Of a DNA stretch of 64,000 bases, positions 7,955 to 17,471 are shown piece after piece (within the stretch, counting starts at the first letter, position 1; each line of letters opens with the position of its first letter). This DNA comes from Saccharopolyspora oryzae. Lineage in GTDB: Bacteria; Actinomycetota; Actinomycetes; Mycobacteriales; Pseudonocardiaceae. The DNA lies in the NCBI RefSeq assembly GCF_027853915.1, contig NZ_JAQGLA010000021.1, positions 27,298 to 91,297 of the forward strand, written 5' to 3'. A program made the position numbers and the translations under genes. The notes under the pieces were generated by a model. That model saw nothing but the letters and a program-made list of their open reading frames with translations. It was not told the DNA's origin and ran no database searches.

Positions 7955-9852
7955 CAGATTTCCCCAACCTGGACGTCTCCGAGCTCTTCTCCGGTGTAGT
8001 ACTTGCGCAGTTCCTCCAGCTTGAACAGCTCCAGCAGGTCGTCGCGCATCGGCGGCTGCAGCTGCTCGACCACTTCCACCCGGTCGGCCACCAAGTCGCA
8101 CACCAGCAGCTTCCGGCGCCACTCGGCGTCCATCGCCGGGTGGTCGTCCCGGGTGTGACCGCCGCGGCTCTCGGTGCGCAGCAGCGCCGCGCGCGCCACG
8201 CATTCGCTGACCAGCAGCATGTTCCGCAGGTCGAGGGCCAGGTGCCAGCCCGGGTTGAACTGGCGGTTGCCCTCGACCGCCAGGTGCTGCGCGCGGTCCT
8301 TGATGTCGCGCAGCTTCTCCAGCGCCTGCCGCATCTCCTGGCCGCGGCGGATGATCCCGACCAGGTCGTTCATCACCTGCTGGAGTTCGGCGTGCAGGGA
8401 GTACGGGTTCTCCCCAACCGGTTGGGACGACGCGGTGAACGGGTCCTGCGCCCGCCGGGCCGCAACGTCCACATCGGACTCGGCGATGCTCGGGCGGATG
8501 CCCAGCGAGGTCACGTAGCCGGCCGCTCCAGCACCCGCGCGGCGACCGAAGACCAGCAGGTCGGACAGCGAATTCCCGCCCAGGCGGTTGGATCCGTGCA
8601 TCCCGCCCGCCACCTCGCCTGCGGCGAACAGCCCCGGCACCCGCGAGGCCGCGGTGTCCGGGTCGACCTCCACGCCGCCCATCACGTAGTGGCAGGTCGG
8701 GCCGACCTCCATCGCCTCCGCCGTGATGTCCACATCGGCCAGTTCCTTGAACTGGTGGTACATCGACGGCAGGCGTTGGGTGATCTTCTCCGCGGGCAGC
8801 CGGGTCGCCACGTCCAGGAAGACCCCGCCGTGCTCGGACCCGCGGCCCTCCTTGACCTCGTTGTTGATCGCCCGCGCCACCTCGTCGCGGGGCAGCAGCT
8901 CGGGCGGGCGGCGGTTGTTGTCCGGGTCGTCGTACCAGCGGTCCGCCTCGTCCTCGCTGTCGGCGTAGTTGTCCTTGAACACCTCGGGGATGTAGTCGAA
9001 CATGAACCGGTCGCCCTCGGAGTTGCGCAGCACTCCGCCGTCGCCGCGCACCGACTCGGTGACCAGGATTCCCTTCACGCTCGGCGGCCACACCATGCCG
9101 GTCGGGTGGAACTGGACGAACTCCATGTTGATCAGCGCCGCCCCGGCGCGCATCGCCAGCGCGTGCCCGTCGCCGGTGTACTCCCAGGAGTTGGAGGTGA
9201 CCTTGAACGACTTGCCGATGCCGCCGGTCGCCACGATCACCGCGGGCGCCTCGAACACCACGAACCGCCCGGACTCGCGCCAGTACCCGAACGCGCCGGA
9301 GATCCGGCCGTCGTCCTTGAGCAGCTCGGTGACCGTGCACTCCTGGAACACCTTGATCCGCGCCTCGTAGTCGCCGAAGTCGGCGTGGTCCTCCTGCTGC
9401 AGCGACACGATCTTCTGCTGCAGCGTGCGGATCAGCTCCAGCCCGGTGCGGTCGCCGACGTGCGCCAGCCGCGGGTACTCGTGGCCGCCGAAGTTGCGCT
9501 GGCTGATCCGCCCGTCCGCGGTGCGGTCGAACAGCGCGCCGTAGGTCTCCAGCTCCCACACCCGCTGCGGCGCTTCCTTCGCGTGCAGCTCGGCCATCCG
9601 CCAGTTGTTCAGGAACTTCCCGCCCCGCATGGTGTCCCGGAAGTGCACCTGCCAGTTGTCGCGGGAGTTGACGTTGCCCATCGAGGCCGCGATGCCGCCT
9701 TCGGCCATCACCGTGTGCGCTTTGCCGAACAACGACTTGCACACCACGGCGGTGCGCAGGCCCTGCGACCGGGTCTCGATCGCCGCGCGCAGACCTGCGC
9801 CACCGGCGCCGATCACGACGACGTCGTACTCGTGCCGTTCGATCTCCACCAT
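7954..9852 (-). CDS. sdhA: Succinate dehydrogenase flavoprotein subunit
   Basis: 632 residues. It oxidises succinate to fumarate in the TCA cycle and respiratory chain. The FAD-binding GAGGAG is near residues 15-20 and the covalent-flavin histidine is probably His46 in KAHTVMAEGG. The substrate-site motifs EFVQFHPTG and LVTESVRGDGG follow, and HGSNRLGGNSLSDLLVFGRRAG is the C-terminal flavin signature. It starts 10 bp after sdhC and overlaps sdhB by one base. AGAAGGA upstream of the ATG is the ribosome site. Confidence 0.96.
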   Translation of the reverse strand: MVEIERHEYDVVVIGAGGAGLRAAIETRSQGLRTAVVCKSLFGKAHTVMAEGGIAASMGNVNSRDNWQVHFRDTMRGGKFLNNWRMAELHAKEAPQRVWELETYGALFDRTADGRISQRNFGGHEYPRLAHVGDRTGLELIRTLQQKIVSLQQEDHADFGDYEARIKVFQECTVTELLKDDGRISGAFGYWRESGRFVVFEAPAVIVATGGIGKSFKVTSNSWEYTGDGHALAMRAGAALINMEFVQFHPTGMVWPPSVKGILVTESVRGDGGVLRNSEGDRFMFDYIPEVFKDNYADSEDEADRWYDDPDNNRRPPELLPRDEVARAINNEVKEGRGSEHGGVFLDVATRLPAEKITQRLPSMYHQFKELADVDITAEAMEVGPTCHYVMGGVEVDPDTAASRVPGLFAAGEVAGGMHGSNRLGGNSLSDLLVFGRRAGAGAAGYVTSLGIRPSIAESDVDVAARRAQDPFTASSQPVGENPYSLHAELQQVMNDLVGIIRRGQEMRQALEKLRDIKDRAQHLAVEGNRQFNPGWHLALDLRNMLLVSECVARAALLRTESRGGHTRDDHPAMDAEWRRKLLVCDLVADRVEVVEQLQPPMRDDLLELFKLEELRKYYTGEELGDVQVGEI

Positions 9853-9862
9853 CTACGTCCTT

Positions 9863-10663
9863 CTAGTTGAACAACCGGGGATCTGAGAGCGCGCCGCTGG
9901 CCACCAGCATCACGTAGAGGTCGACCAGGGCGACCGAAACCAGTGATGACCAGGCGAGCAGCATGTGCTTGCCGTTGAGCCAGGTGACCTTGGTCCAGAA
10001 CCAGTAGCGCACCGGGTGCTTGGAGAAGTGGTTGATCCGGCCGCCGATCAGGTGCCGGCAGGAGTGGCAGGACAGCGTGTACGACCACAGCAGCACCACG
10101 TTGACCACCATCAGCAGGCTGCCGAGCCCGATGCCGAAACCGCCGTCGGCACCGCGGAAGGCGATCACCGTGTCGTAGGTGAGCACCGCCGCCACGATCA
10201 GCGCCGCGTAGAAGAAGTAGCGGTGCACGTTCTGCATGATCAGCGGGAAGCGGGTTTCGCCGGAGTAGCGGCGGTGCGGTTCGGCGACCGCGCAGGCCGG
10301 CGGCGACGCCCAGAACGACCGGTAGTAGGCCTTCCGGTAGTAGTAGCAGGTCAGCCGGAAGCCGAGGACGAACGGCAGCACGAAGATCGGCGGCGGCACG
10401 AACGGCCCGAGGTCGGGGGCCGGCTGACCCCAGTGGCTGGCGCCCGGCACGCAGGCCGTGGACAGGCACGGCGAGTAGAACGGCGCCAGGTAGTGGTACT
10501 CGGGAACCCAGTACCACTGGTTCATGAACGTGCGGATCACGCCGTAGATCACGAACGCGAGCAGCGCGAGGAAGGTGACCAGCGGCGGCACCCACCACCG
10601 GTCGGTGCGCAGGGTTCGCACGGAGATCCGTGCCCGGCCGGTGGCGGAAGGGGGAGCGGACAT
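9863..10663 (-). CDS. sdhC: Succinate dehydrogenase membrane subunit, Sdh1 type
   Basis: 266 residues with five membrane segments, near residues 24-47, 92-113, 150-170, 180-200 and 232-256. No separate SdhD gene is present. The fourth helix ends in YTLSCHSCRHLIGGRINHFSKHP, a Cys-His-x-Cys-x-His cluster. Mycobacterial Sdh1 has been described with a membrane-embedded Rieske-type iron-sulfur centre instead of heme, and these residues are candidate ligands. It has a GAGG ribosome site 7 bp before the ATG and is the first structural gene of the sdhC-A-B operon. Confidence 0.88.
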   Translation of the reverse strand: MSAPPSATGRARISVRTLRTDRWWVPPLVTFLALLAFVIYGVIRTFMNQWYWVPEYHYLAPFYSPCLSTACVPGASHWGQPAPDLGPFVPPPIFVLPFVLGFRLTCYYYRKAYYRSFWASPPACAVAEPHRRYSGETRFPLIMQNVHRYFFYAALIVAAVLTYDTVIAFRGADGGFGIGLGSLLMVVNVVLLWSYTLSCHSCRHLIGGRINHFSKHPVRYWFWTKVTWLNGKHMLLAWSSLVSVALVDLYVMLVASGALSDPRLFN

Positions 10664-10723
10664 TCAAAGACCTCGTTGTCAGTTTTTGTCCGGGGAGGTG
10701 CTCACCTGACGTTGCGGGCGGTC

Positions 10724-11008
10724 CTACTGTTCGGCGCGGCCTCCCAGGCCCTCGTCGTCGGCGTCCTGCCACAGCGACGGGTCGTAGGGGGTGTCGGGCA
10801 CGACCACGACTTCCTCGGACTCGACGCCGCGGCGCTGGGCCGGCAGAGCGGTGGAGAGCTCGGCGACGTCGATGTCGAGGCGCTCCACGTCGTTGTGCAG
10901 GCGGCGCACGGCTGGGGCGTCGCCGTATCGGGCGTGCAGGACGGCGACGCTGCTGCGCAGCTGCGTCATGACGCGCTGGAGTTCGGCCAGTTCGGTGGTC
11001 GTGGCCAT
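10724..11008 (-). CDS. Small conserved protein at the head of the sdh locus
   Basis: 94 residues with a good ribosome site (AGAGGTG) before the ATG. The N-terminal two thirds are helical with heptad-like leucines (ELAELQRVMTQLR, RRLHNDVERLDIDVAEL), suggesting a short coiled coil. The acidic tail reads VVVVPDTPYDPSLWQDADDEG. There is no membrane segment. It lies 60 bp upstream of sdhC on the same strand, so it may be co-transcribed. No function is known. Confidence 0.62.
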   Translation of the reverse strand: MATTTELAELQRVMTQLRSSVAVLHARYGDAPAVRRLHNDVERLDIDVAELSTALPAQRRGVESEEVVVVPDTPYDPSLWQDADDEGLGGRAEQ

Positions 11009-11131
11009 CGGCGAACACCTCTTCCGCCATCAGGGGTGGCTCTTTACTGCACCGACTCTGCCCCCAACCAGATGGTGTGACAAGCGCCACAAAGCTGATC
11101 TCGGCCAGGTTCCCCCGCTCGAGCCATCGCG

Positions 11132-11788
11132 CTAGGACGAGCGGTCGGCGATGGCCGCCAAACCCGCGAGCAACGGCTGCAAGCCCAACTCGAACTGGTC
11201 GTCGAAGCTCAGCCCCCGGGTCAGCCGCGCGGAGGACACCACGTGCGGGAAGTCCTCCTCCGGCAGGGACTCCATCGGCGAGACCGCGCCGCTGCGGGAA
11301 TCCCGCGCGACCAGGTCGATCTGCGCGAAGCCGATCGCGTAGCCGAAGACCAAGCGCGCCCCGCCCACGAGGTCGACGCCGCGCAGTCCCGCGTCGTGCA
11401 GCGCGCGCATCACCGCTTCCGGCAGCCGCAGCGACTCCGGGTCGCTGTACTCGCGGAGCGCGACCAGCGGGGTCGCGTTGGGATGGCGGACGATCAGCCC
11501 CCGAACGCTGTGCGCCAGCGCGGTGATCCGCTCGCGCCAGGGCAGCGCCGCGTCCGGGACCTCCAGCTCGGCCAGCAGCCGCTCGATGACCAGCCGTTCC
11601 AGCTCCGCGCGGTCGGCCACGTGGTGGTACAGGCTCATCTTCCCGACGCCGAGCCGCTCGGACACCGCGCGCATGGAAAGTCCCACGTGACCGGACTCGT
11701 CGAGGATCTCCAGCGCTGTCGCGAGCACCGCTTCGCGGGTCAGCTTCGGCGGGCGACCACGGCGGCGCGGGGCATCTGACGTCGTCAC
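11132..11788 (-). CDS. TetR/AcrR-family regulator
   Basis: 218 residues from GTG at 11788. A basic RRRGRPP arm is followed by a TetR helix-turn-helix (LSMRAVSERLGVGKMSLYHHVADRAEL) and a TetR_C-type ligand domain. It is divergent from a luciferase-like oxidoreductase, with only 52 bp between the starts. That gap and the first codons of the neighbour hold a 19-bp inverted repeat, the obvious operator. It therefore probably represses the oxidoreductase and perhaps itself. The ligand is unknown. Confidence 0.88.
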   Translation of the reverse strand: MTTSDAPRRRGRPPKLTREAVLATALEILDESGHVGLSMRAVSERLGVGKMSLYHHVADRAELERLVIERLLAELEVPDAALPWRERITALAHSVRGLIVRHPNATPLVALREYSDPESLRLPEAVMRALHDAGLRGVDLVGGARLVFGYAIGFAQIDLVARDSRSGAVSPMESLPEEDFPHVVSSARLTRGLSFDDQFELGLQPLLAGLAAIADRSS

Positions 11789-11819
11789 CCGCCCAACTTA
11801 TCCCTCGACTCCCCCCGAA

Positions 11820-11864
11820 CCCCGCTGCTATTTTTCGTACATGCGACGAAAAATAGCGGCGGGG
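11820..11864. promoter_or_regulatory. 19-bp inverted repeat spanning a start codon, probable TetR operator
   Basis: The left arm CCCCGCTGCTATTTTTCGT (11820-11838) pairs with 11846-11864 with one mismatch, and the loop 11839-11845 contains the ATG of the oxidoreductase gene. The AT-rich core TATTTTTCGT stands out in this DNA and doubles as a -10 box (TATTTT, 11829-11834) for a leaderless mRNA starting at or near the ATG. Bound repressor would cover promoter and start codon. Confidence 0.7.
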
Positions 11865-12845
11865 CTCGTCCTGTTCACTGACTCGTTCGGCACCGCCGGC
11901 AGCCGCGAGACCTACGACCGGGCGCTCGACTACGCCCGCGAAGCCGAGCAGCACGGCTGGGACGAGCTCTGGACGACCGAGCACCACTTCAACCCCAGGG
12001 CGCTCAACTCCGCCGCCCTGGCGATGGCGGGATTCCTGCTCGGCCGCACGAAGCTGCACGTCGGAACGGCTGTGTGCGTGCTGCCCAACCACCACCCGCT
12101 CGCGCTCGCCGAGCAGACCTCGGTGCTCCAGCACCTCTCCGGCGACCGCTTCACGCTGGGCGTCGGGCGCGGCCAGCCGCTGATCGACCAGGAGGTGTTC
12201 GGCACCGGGATCGCCGGGTTCCGCGACATCGCCGAGCCCGTGGCGCTGCTCGAAGAAGCGCTGCGGCAGGGACGCGCGAAGGGCAGCGGCGAGCGGTACC
12301 AGTTCGACGAAGTCGCGATCACGCCGGAACCGCCTGCCCGCCGGGTTCCGTTCGTGCTGGCGTCCTCGTCCCCGGAATCAGCCCGGCTGGCGGGCCGCCT
12401 CGGACTCCCCGTGCTGCTCGGCCCGTTCATCGACGTGCCGACCAAGCGCACCGTGCTCGACGCGCACGCCGCCGCGGCTGCCGAGCACGGCCACCAGCTG
12501 GATCCGCAGGACAACATCGACTCGGCGTACTTCGCCGTCGCCGACGACACCCCGACCGCGGAGCAGCTGCTGACCACCGGCATCGCCGACGCCGAGCTGC
12601 AGATCGCGGAGTTCGGCAAACCACTGGTCGAACGCCCGGCGCCGACCGCCGAGCAAGCCCTCGCCGGAGCCGCGGCGCTGACCGGCTGCCACATCGCCGG
12701 CGACGTCGCGGAATGCCGCAGGCGCCTGGCCGAGCGGGCGTCGGAACTGGGCGTCGGCCGCGTCCTGCTGATGCCCGAGGGCGCCGGATCCCACGAAGCA
12801 ACGCTGCGCACGATCCGTGCGGCCTCGCAGGTGTTCCACCCCTGA
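11841..12845 (+). CDS. Luciferase-like (LLM) flavin-dependent oxidoreductase
   Basis: 334 residues of the bacterial luciferase TIM-barrel family. The hallmark segments are RETYDRALDYAREAEQHGWDELWTTEHHF, the NHHPLALAEQTSVLQHLSGDRFTLGVGRG strand-helix and a late EGAGSHEATLRTI. Members use reduced flavin to oxidise small organic substrates. There is no Shine-Dalgarno, and the ATG lies in the loop of a large dyad, so the transcript is probably leaderless and directly repressed by the divergent TetR protein. The first codons (MRRKIAAG) form the right arm of the palindrome. Confidence 0.87.
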   Translation: MRRKIAAGLVLFTDSFGTAGSRETYDRALDYAREAEQHGWDELWTTEHHFNPRALNSAALAMAGFLLGRTKLHVGTAVCVLPNHHPLALAEQTSVLQHLSGDRFTLGVGRGQPLIDQEVFGTGIAGFRDIAEPVALLEEALRQGRAKGSGERYQFDEVAITPEPPARRVPFVLASSSPESARLAGRLGLPVLLGPFIDVPTKRTVLDAHAAAAAEHGHQLDPQDNIDSAYFAVADDTPTAEQLLTTGIADAELQIAEFGKPLVERPAPTAEQALAGAAALTGCHIAGDVAECRRRLAERASELGVGRVLLMPEGAGSHEATLRTIRAASQVFHP

Positions 12846-13098
12846 CCGGACGGTCCATTTCGGACACTCGCGCGGCCGCGGGTCATCCGTTGTGGTGACC
12901 GCTGGAGCGTGCAACGCTGGGAGCACTCCGGATCGACGGCGCCAGCTGCTCGGCGACGCGGTGAACGCCGCGCGGACGCGTCGGGACGACGGCGCAAAGT
13001 GGACGGCAAAAGTCGTGGCGAGTCTTGTGGATCGCCATTCGCACCAGCAGACTGACTGGTCGGTTCCCGAAACTGATCGTTCTGACTGCGAGGCAGCA

Positions 13099-15357
13099 TT
13101 GAGCATTCTCGGCACCCGGGTAGAACGCCGTGAAGACCCGCGCCTTCTCACCGCCGGCGGGACCTACGTCGACGACCTGCGCGAGCCAGAGCTGGACGGG
13201 GCGCTGCACGTGACCTTCGTGCGCAGCCCGCTGGCGCACGCCAGGATCACCGAGATCGACACCGACGAGGCCAGAGCCCTGCCCGGCGTGCTCGGCGTGT
13301 TCACCGGCGCCGACGTCGACCTCCCCGCCTTCCCGCCGGACGGCGGCATCAGCGGCCCGCCACCAGCGGCGATGGAACGCCCGCACCTGGCCCGCGAAGT
13401 CGTCCGCTACGTCGGGGAACCGGTGGCCGCGGTGGTCACCGAGACCCGCGCCCAGGGCGAGGACGCCGCCGAGGCCATCTCGGTCGACTACGACCCGCTG
13501 GACCCGGTGGTCGACGTCGACGACGCCCTGCGCGACGAGGTCCTGCTGTTCGCCGACGCCGGCACCAACATCACCGGCACCAGCGGTGAGCTGGACGAAT
13601 CGCTGTTCGCCGACTGCGAGGTCGTGGTCAGCAAGCAGATCGAGAACCAGCGGCTGGCCGCCGCGCCGCTGGAGGTCCGCACCGCGGCCTGCGCCTGGGC
13701 CGGCGACAAGGTCACCGTGTGGCTGTCCAACCAGAACGCGCAGAGCTGCCGCGACGCGCTGATGGCCAACCTCGGGCTGCCGCGCGAGCAGGTCCGGGTG
13801 ATCACGCCCGACGTCGGCGGCGGGTTCGGCGCCAAGATCGGCATCGACCAGGAGGCCGCGCTGCTGCCCTTCCTGGCCAAGCAGGTCGGGCGCCCGGTCA
13901 AGTGGGTGGAGAGCCGCAGCGAGAACCTGCTCGGGATGACCCACGGCCGCGCGCAGCGGCAGGTGGTGACCATCGGCGGTCGCCGCGACGGCACGGTGCT
14001 CGCCTACCAGCTCGACCTCGTGCAGGACGTCGGCGCCTACCCGCGGATGGGCGCGTTCCTGCCGCTGTTCACCCGGTTCATGACCAGCGGCGTCTACGAC
14101 ATCCCGAAGGTGCAGTCGCGGGCCCGCGCGGTGGTCACCAACACCACCCCGATCGGCGCCTACCGCGGCGCGGGACGACCGGAGGCAACCGCGGCCGTCG
14201 AACGGGCGATGGACCTGTTCGCCGCCGAGATCGGCGTCGACCCGGCCGAGGTGCGGCGCCGCAACCTGGTGCGTCCCGAGCAGTTCCCGTTCGACACGCC
14301 GGGCGGGATGACCTACGACACCGGCGAGTACATCAAGGGCCTCGACGCGGTGCTGGAAGCCGCCGACTACGAGGCCCTCCGCGAGGAGCAGGCCAAGCGC
14401 CGGGCCGAGGGCTCCACCCGCCAGCTGGGCATCGGCCTGGCCAGCTACGTGGAGATCACCGCGCCGAACAACACCGAGGGCGAGACCGGGCGCGTGGAGA
14501 TCCGCCCGGACGGCAGCGCCCTGGTGCTCACCGGCAGCTCCGCGCACGGGCAGGGCCACTGGACGTCCTTCGCGATGCTGGTGTCCGAGCAGCTGGGCAT
14601 CGACCTGGACAAGATCGAGGTCGTGCACGGCGACACCGACCTGATCCCCGAGGGCGTGGGCACGATGGGCTCGCGGTCGCTGCAGCTGGGCGGGTCGGCG
14701 GTGCACCGGGCGGCCGTGGACGTCAAGGACAAGGCGCGCAAGCTGGCCGCCGAGCTGATCGAGATCGACGAAGCCGACCTCGAGCTGACCGAGGGCAAGT
14801 GGCAGGTGCGCGGCACGCCGAACATCGCGCTGTCCTGGGCGGAGCTGGCGGAGAAGTCCGAGGAGGTGCTCGCCTCCGACGTGCGGTTCACCGAGGACCG
14901 GCCGACGTTCCCGTTCGGCTCGCACCTCGCGGTCGTCGAGGTCGACACCGAGACCGGCAAGGTCGACTACCTGCGGCACGTGACCGTCGACGACGCCGGG
15001 ACGATCCTCAACCCGATCCTCACCGAGGGCCAGCGCCACGGCGGCATCGCCCAGGGCGCCGCGCAAGCACTGCTCGAGGAGGTCTCCTACGACGCCGACG
15101 GCAACCCGCAGAACGCCAACCTCGCCGACTACGCCTTCATCACCGCGGCCGAGCTGCCCAGCTTCGAGCTGCTCACGATGGAAACCCCGACCACGCTCAA
15201 CCCGTTGGGGGTGAAGGGGATCGGCGAAGCGGGCACCATCGGGGCCACCCCCGCGGTGCAGAACGCGGTGGTGGACGCCCTCGCCCACCTCGGCGTCCGG
15301 CACATCGACATGCCGACCACGCCCGAACGGGTGTGGCGGGCGATCAACGAGGCATAG
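13099..15357 (+). CDS. Molybdenum hydroxylase large subunit (xanthine dehydrogenase/CoxL-like)
   Basis: 752 residues from TTG at 13099, chosen because GAGG lies 5 bp upstream and the family usually begins S-I-L-G-T-R-V-x-R-x-E-D. It carries the molybdopterin-cytosine-dinucleotide cofactor. The active-site loop reads [11 protein letters not shown] (Tyr355), not the AYRCSFR of true aerobic CO dehydrogenase. The conserved catalytic glutamate is Glu710 in GIGEAG. It is therefore a form-II or other hydroxylase of unknown substrate. It is first in an L-S-M operon. The frame is open further upstream, but that part lacks conserved features. Confidence 0.88.
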   Translation: MSILGTRVERREDPRLLTAGGTYVDDLREPELDGALHVTFVRSPLAHARITEIDTDEARALPGVLGVFTGADVDLPAFPPDGGISGPPPAAMERPHLAREVVRYVGEPVAAVVTETRAQGEDAAEAISVDYDPLDPVVDVDDALRDEVLLFADAGTNITGTSGELDESLFADCEVVVSKQIENQRLAAAPLEVRTAACAWAGDKVTVWLSNQNAQSCRDALMANLGLPREQVRVITPDVGGGFGAKIGIDQEAALLPFLAKQVGRPVKWVESRSENLLGMTHGRAQRQVVTIGGRRDGTVLAYQLDLVQDVGAYPRMGAFLPLFTRFMTSGVYDIPKVQSRARAVVTNTTPIGAYRGAGRPEATAAVERAMDLFAAEIGVDPAEVRRRNLVRPEQFPFDTPGGMTYDTGEYIKGLDAVLEAADYEALREEQAKRRAEGSTRQLGIGLASYVEITAPNNTEGETGRVEIRPDGSALVLTGSSAHGQGHWTSFAMLVSEQLGIDLDKIEVVHGDTDLIPEGVGTMGSRSLQLGGSAVHRAAVDVKDKARKLAAELIEIDEADLELTEGKWQVRGTPNIALSWAELAEKSEEVLASDVRFTEDRPTFPFGSHLAVVEVDTETGKVDYLRHVTVDDAGTILNPILTEGQRHGGIAQGAAQALLEEVSYDADGNPQNANLADYAFITAAELPSFELLTMETPTTLNPLGVKGIGEAGTIGATPAVQNAVVDALAHLGVRHIDMPTTPERVWRAINEA

Positions 15358-15441
15358 AAGACCGGTGGAATTGGTTCAGGTGAAGTGATCAGCCGTTTCC
15401 CGACGGCCGCTCATCCCGCCACGTGCTTAGGAGTTCCATTC

Positions 15442-15915
15442 GTGCAAGTTTCGATCAACGTCAACGGCGAGCAGCGCAGCCACGAGGTCGAGGACCGCAC
15501 CCTGCTCGTCCAGTACCTGCGGGACAACTGCGAACTGACCGGCACCAACATCGGTTGCGACACCACGTCCTGCGGCGCGTGCACGGTGCTGCTCGACGGC
15601 GAGTCGGTGAAGTCGTGCACCGTGCTGGCCGCCCAGGTGGACGGCCAGGAGGTGACCACCATCGAAGGCCTCGCCGACGGCGAGCAGCTGCACCCGATGC
15701 AGCGCGCGTTCCAGAAGGAGCACGGCCTGCAGTGCGGGTTCTGCACCCCGGGCATGGTGATGGCTTCGGTGTCCCTGGTCGAGGAGAACCCGAACCCGAC
15801 GGAGGCCGACGTGCGCGCCGGGCTCGAGGGCAACCTCTGCCGCTGCACCGGGTACCACAACATCGTCCGCGCCGTGCTCAGCGCGGCCGAGGAGAAGTCG
15901 GGGGCCGCGGAATGA
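15442..15915 (+). CDS. Molybdenum hydroxylase [2Fe-2S] subunit (CoxS-like)
   Basis: 157 residues from GTG at 15442, with AGGAG 8 bp upstream. The N-terminal ferredoxin domain has [21 protein letters not shown] and the C-terminal helical domain has [10 protein letters not shown] and GNLCRCTGY. These eight cysteines hold the two [2Fe-2S] clusters that link the molybdenum site to FAD. It overlaps the FAD subunit by 4 nt (ATGA). Confidence 0.95.
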   Translation: MQVSINVNGEQRSHEVEDRTLLVQYLRDNCELTGTNIGCDTTSCGACTVLLDGESVKSCTVLAAQVDGQEVTTIEGLADGEQLHPMQRAFQKEHGLQCGFCTPGMVMASVSLVEENPNPTEADVRAGLEGNLCRCTGYHNIVRAVLSAAEEKSGAAE

Positions 15916-16733
15916 TCCCTGCCGCGTTCACCTACAAGAAGGCCGGTTCCGTCGAGGAGGCGCTGGGCCTGCTCGCCGAGCACGGCGACGACGCGAAGCT
16001 GCTGGCCGGCGGGCACTCCCTGCTGCCGCTGATGAAGCTGCGGCTGGCGGTGCCGGAAGTGCTGATCGACGTCGGCGGGCTGCGCGAGCTGTCCTACGTC
16101 CGCGAGGACGGCGACCAGATCCGCATCGGCGCGCTGACCCGGCACCACGACCTGGAGCACTCCGAGCTGCTGCAGCGGGAAGTACCGCTGCTGGCGCACG
16201 CGGCGGGCACCATCGGTGACCCGCAGGTCCGCCACCGCGGCACGATCGGCGGCTCCCTGGTGCACGGCGACCCGGCCTCGGACCTGCCCGCGGTGGCGCT
16301 GGCGCTGGACGCGGTGCTGGTCGCGCAGGGTCCGTCCGGCACGCGGGAGATCCCGGCGACGGAGTTCTTCACCGACTTCTTCGAAACGGCGCTCGGCGAG
16401 GACGAGCTGCTGGTGGAGATCCGGGTGGCCAAGAACCCGGCGCAGGGCTGGGACTTCCAGAAGTTCACCAAGCGCGCGATCGACTGGGCCGTGGTCGGCG
16501 TGGCCGTCGCGGGCCAGCGCGTGGCCCTGGTGAACATGGGCCCGGCGCCGATGCGAGCGCGCGGTGTCGAGGAGGCCTTGGCGAGCGGTGCGAGCCCGGC
16601 CGAGGCCGCGGAGCGAGCGGCGGAGGACACCTCCCCGCCGGACCAGGCGAGTGCGAGCGCGACCTACCGCAAGCACCTGGCGAAGGTCCTGGTCCGCAGG
16701 GCCCTGGAAAACGCGGCAGCCCGCCGCGCATGA
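15912..16733 (+). CDS. Molybdenum hydroxylase FAD subunit (CoxM-like)
   Basis: 273 residues. The FAD-binding signatures are [13 protein letters not shown] near residues 32-44 and [27 protein letters not shown] near 100-126. It receives electrons from the iron-sulfur subunit. The gene order large-small-medium differs from the M-S-L order of characterised CO dehydrogenase operons. No accessory genes (coxD, coxE, coxF-like) follow; the operon ends at a hairpin 7 bp after the stop. Confidence 0.92.
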   Translation: MIPAAFTYKKAGSVEEALGLLAEHGDDAKLLAGGHSLLPLMKLRLAVPEVLIDVGGLRELSYVREDGDQIRIGALTRHHDLEHSELLQREVPLLAHAAGTIGDPQVRHRGTIGGSLVHGDPASDLPAVALALDAVLVAQGPSGTREIPATEFFTDFFETALGEDELLVEIRVAKNPAQGWDFQKFTKRAIDWAVVGVAVAGQRVALVNMGPAPMRARGVEEALASGASPAEAAERAAEDTSPPDQASASATYRKHLAKVLVRRALENAAARRA

Positions 16734-16739
16734 CGAGGT

Positions 16740-16772
16740 GAGGGCACCCGCGACCAGGTCGCGGGTGCCCTC
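16740..16772 (+). terminator. Hairpin terminator of the molybdenum hydroxylase operon
   Basis: A 16-bp perfect dyad (GAGGGCACCCGCGACC, then A, then its complement) starts 7 bp after the stop of the FAD-subunit gene. The innermost pairs must open to form a loop. No strong T-run follows. Confidence 0.75.
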
Positions 16773-16917
16773 GTTCATCCCCCGAGCGAGCACCACGCCT
16801 TTCCCCGCCATATCAACGGAAATCAGGCGCTCGACTTCTTGGAATCGCGCCCGTCCCGGGGCGGCGGCGAAGTCCGCCCTCGCTGTCGCCGCCGTCGTGG
16901 TCGCGTTCGTGCTGGTG

Positions 16918-17250
16918 TCAGGCGGGGTTGCCCGTCACGTGGGTGACGAGCAGGGTCACACCCGCCTCGCCGCCGCAGTCGACCAGCACGGGTCCCACCC
17001 CGTTGCCGACCGTCTCGCGGAGCTTCGCCCTGGCCTCGAACCGCTCGGGGCCGGACTCGATGATCTCGACGTCCTCCAGGACCGGCCGCCCGTCGACACC
17101 GCTGACGACGGCCCGCAGTCCGGTACCGCCGCCGCAGTGACCGGTGATCGTCACCTCCTGGCCCCGTTCGGTCGTCGGATTGGGCGTCACCTGCACCGCG
17201 GCACGCGCACCCTCGGGCATCGAGGCACTGCTCTCCTGCGTGAAAGCCAC
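16918..17250 (-). CDS. Small protein of unknown function, beta-rich
   Basis: 110 residues from GTG at 17250 with a strong AAGGAG site 5 bp upstream. After a flexible start, the sequence VTPNPTTERGQEVTITGHCGGGTGLRAVVSG and later VEIIESGPERFEARAKL looks like one immunoglobulin-like or pilus-adhesin-like beta-sandwich of the sort found in actinobacterial surface proteins. No signal peptide or anchor is visible, and two Cys (in GHCGG and VDCGG) could pair. Function and location are unknown. Confidence 0.6.
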   Translation of the reverse strand: MAFTQESSASMPEGARAAVQVTPNPTTERGQEVTITGHCGGGTGLRAVVSGVDGRPVLEDVEIIESGPERFEARAKLRETVGNGVGPVLVDCGGEAGVTLLVTHVTGNPA

Positions 17251-17425
17251 GCACTCTCCTTCTCGTGATGAGTTCGGATCGCATCAGCTGCCGCTCTCCG
17301 GCCGCCGACACCGCTCAGCTTTCGCGATCCGGGTGCCGCGGGACATCAGGGATCGCCCGGGGACGTCCCTGATCAGTCCCGAGAACTCGGCTGAACCTCG
17401 CGGCTGGCATTTCCGCAGGTGGGGA

Positions 17426-17471
17426 CCCGTGAGTCTTTTGTGGTGTTATAGCGCCCCAAAAGACTCACGGG
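17426..17471. repeat. Hairpin repeat family 2, copy a
   Basis: A 15-bp perfect stem (CCCGTGAGTCTTTTG at 17426-17440 with 17457-17471) and a loop containing TATAGC. A second outer dyad, CCGCAGGT (17413-17420) with ACCTGCGG (17477-17484), flanks it. The TGA stop of the IMPase-like gene (17467-17465, minus strand) lies in the stem. Related copies are at 25071-25114 and 54517-54568, with different but fully paired stems. Confidence 0.8.

Noticed and set aside
12817..13098. Upstream extension of the molybdenum hydroxylase large subunit
   Set aside because: The extra 94 codons have no family match, and a TTG with a good ribosome site begins the conserved S-I-L-G-T-R-V.
13099..16733. Aerobic CO dehydrogenase
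   Set aside because: The active-site loop lacks the AYRCSFR motif with its cysteine and has AYRGAGR, so CO oxidation is not supported.
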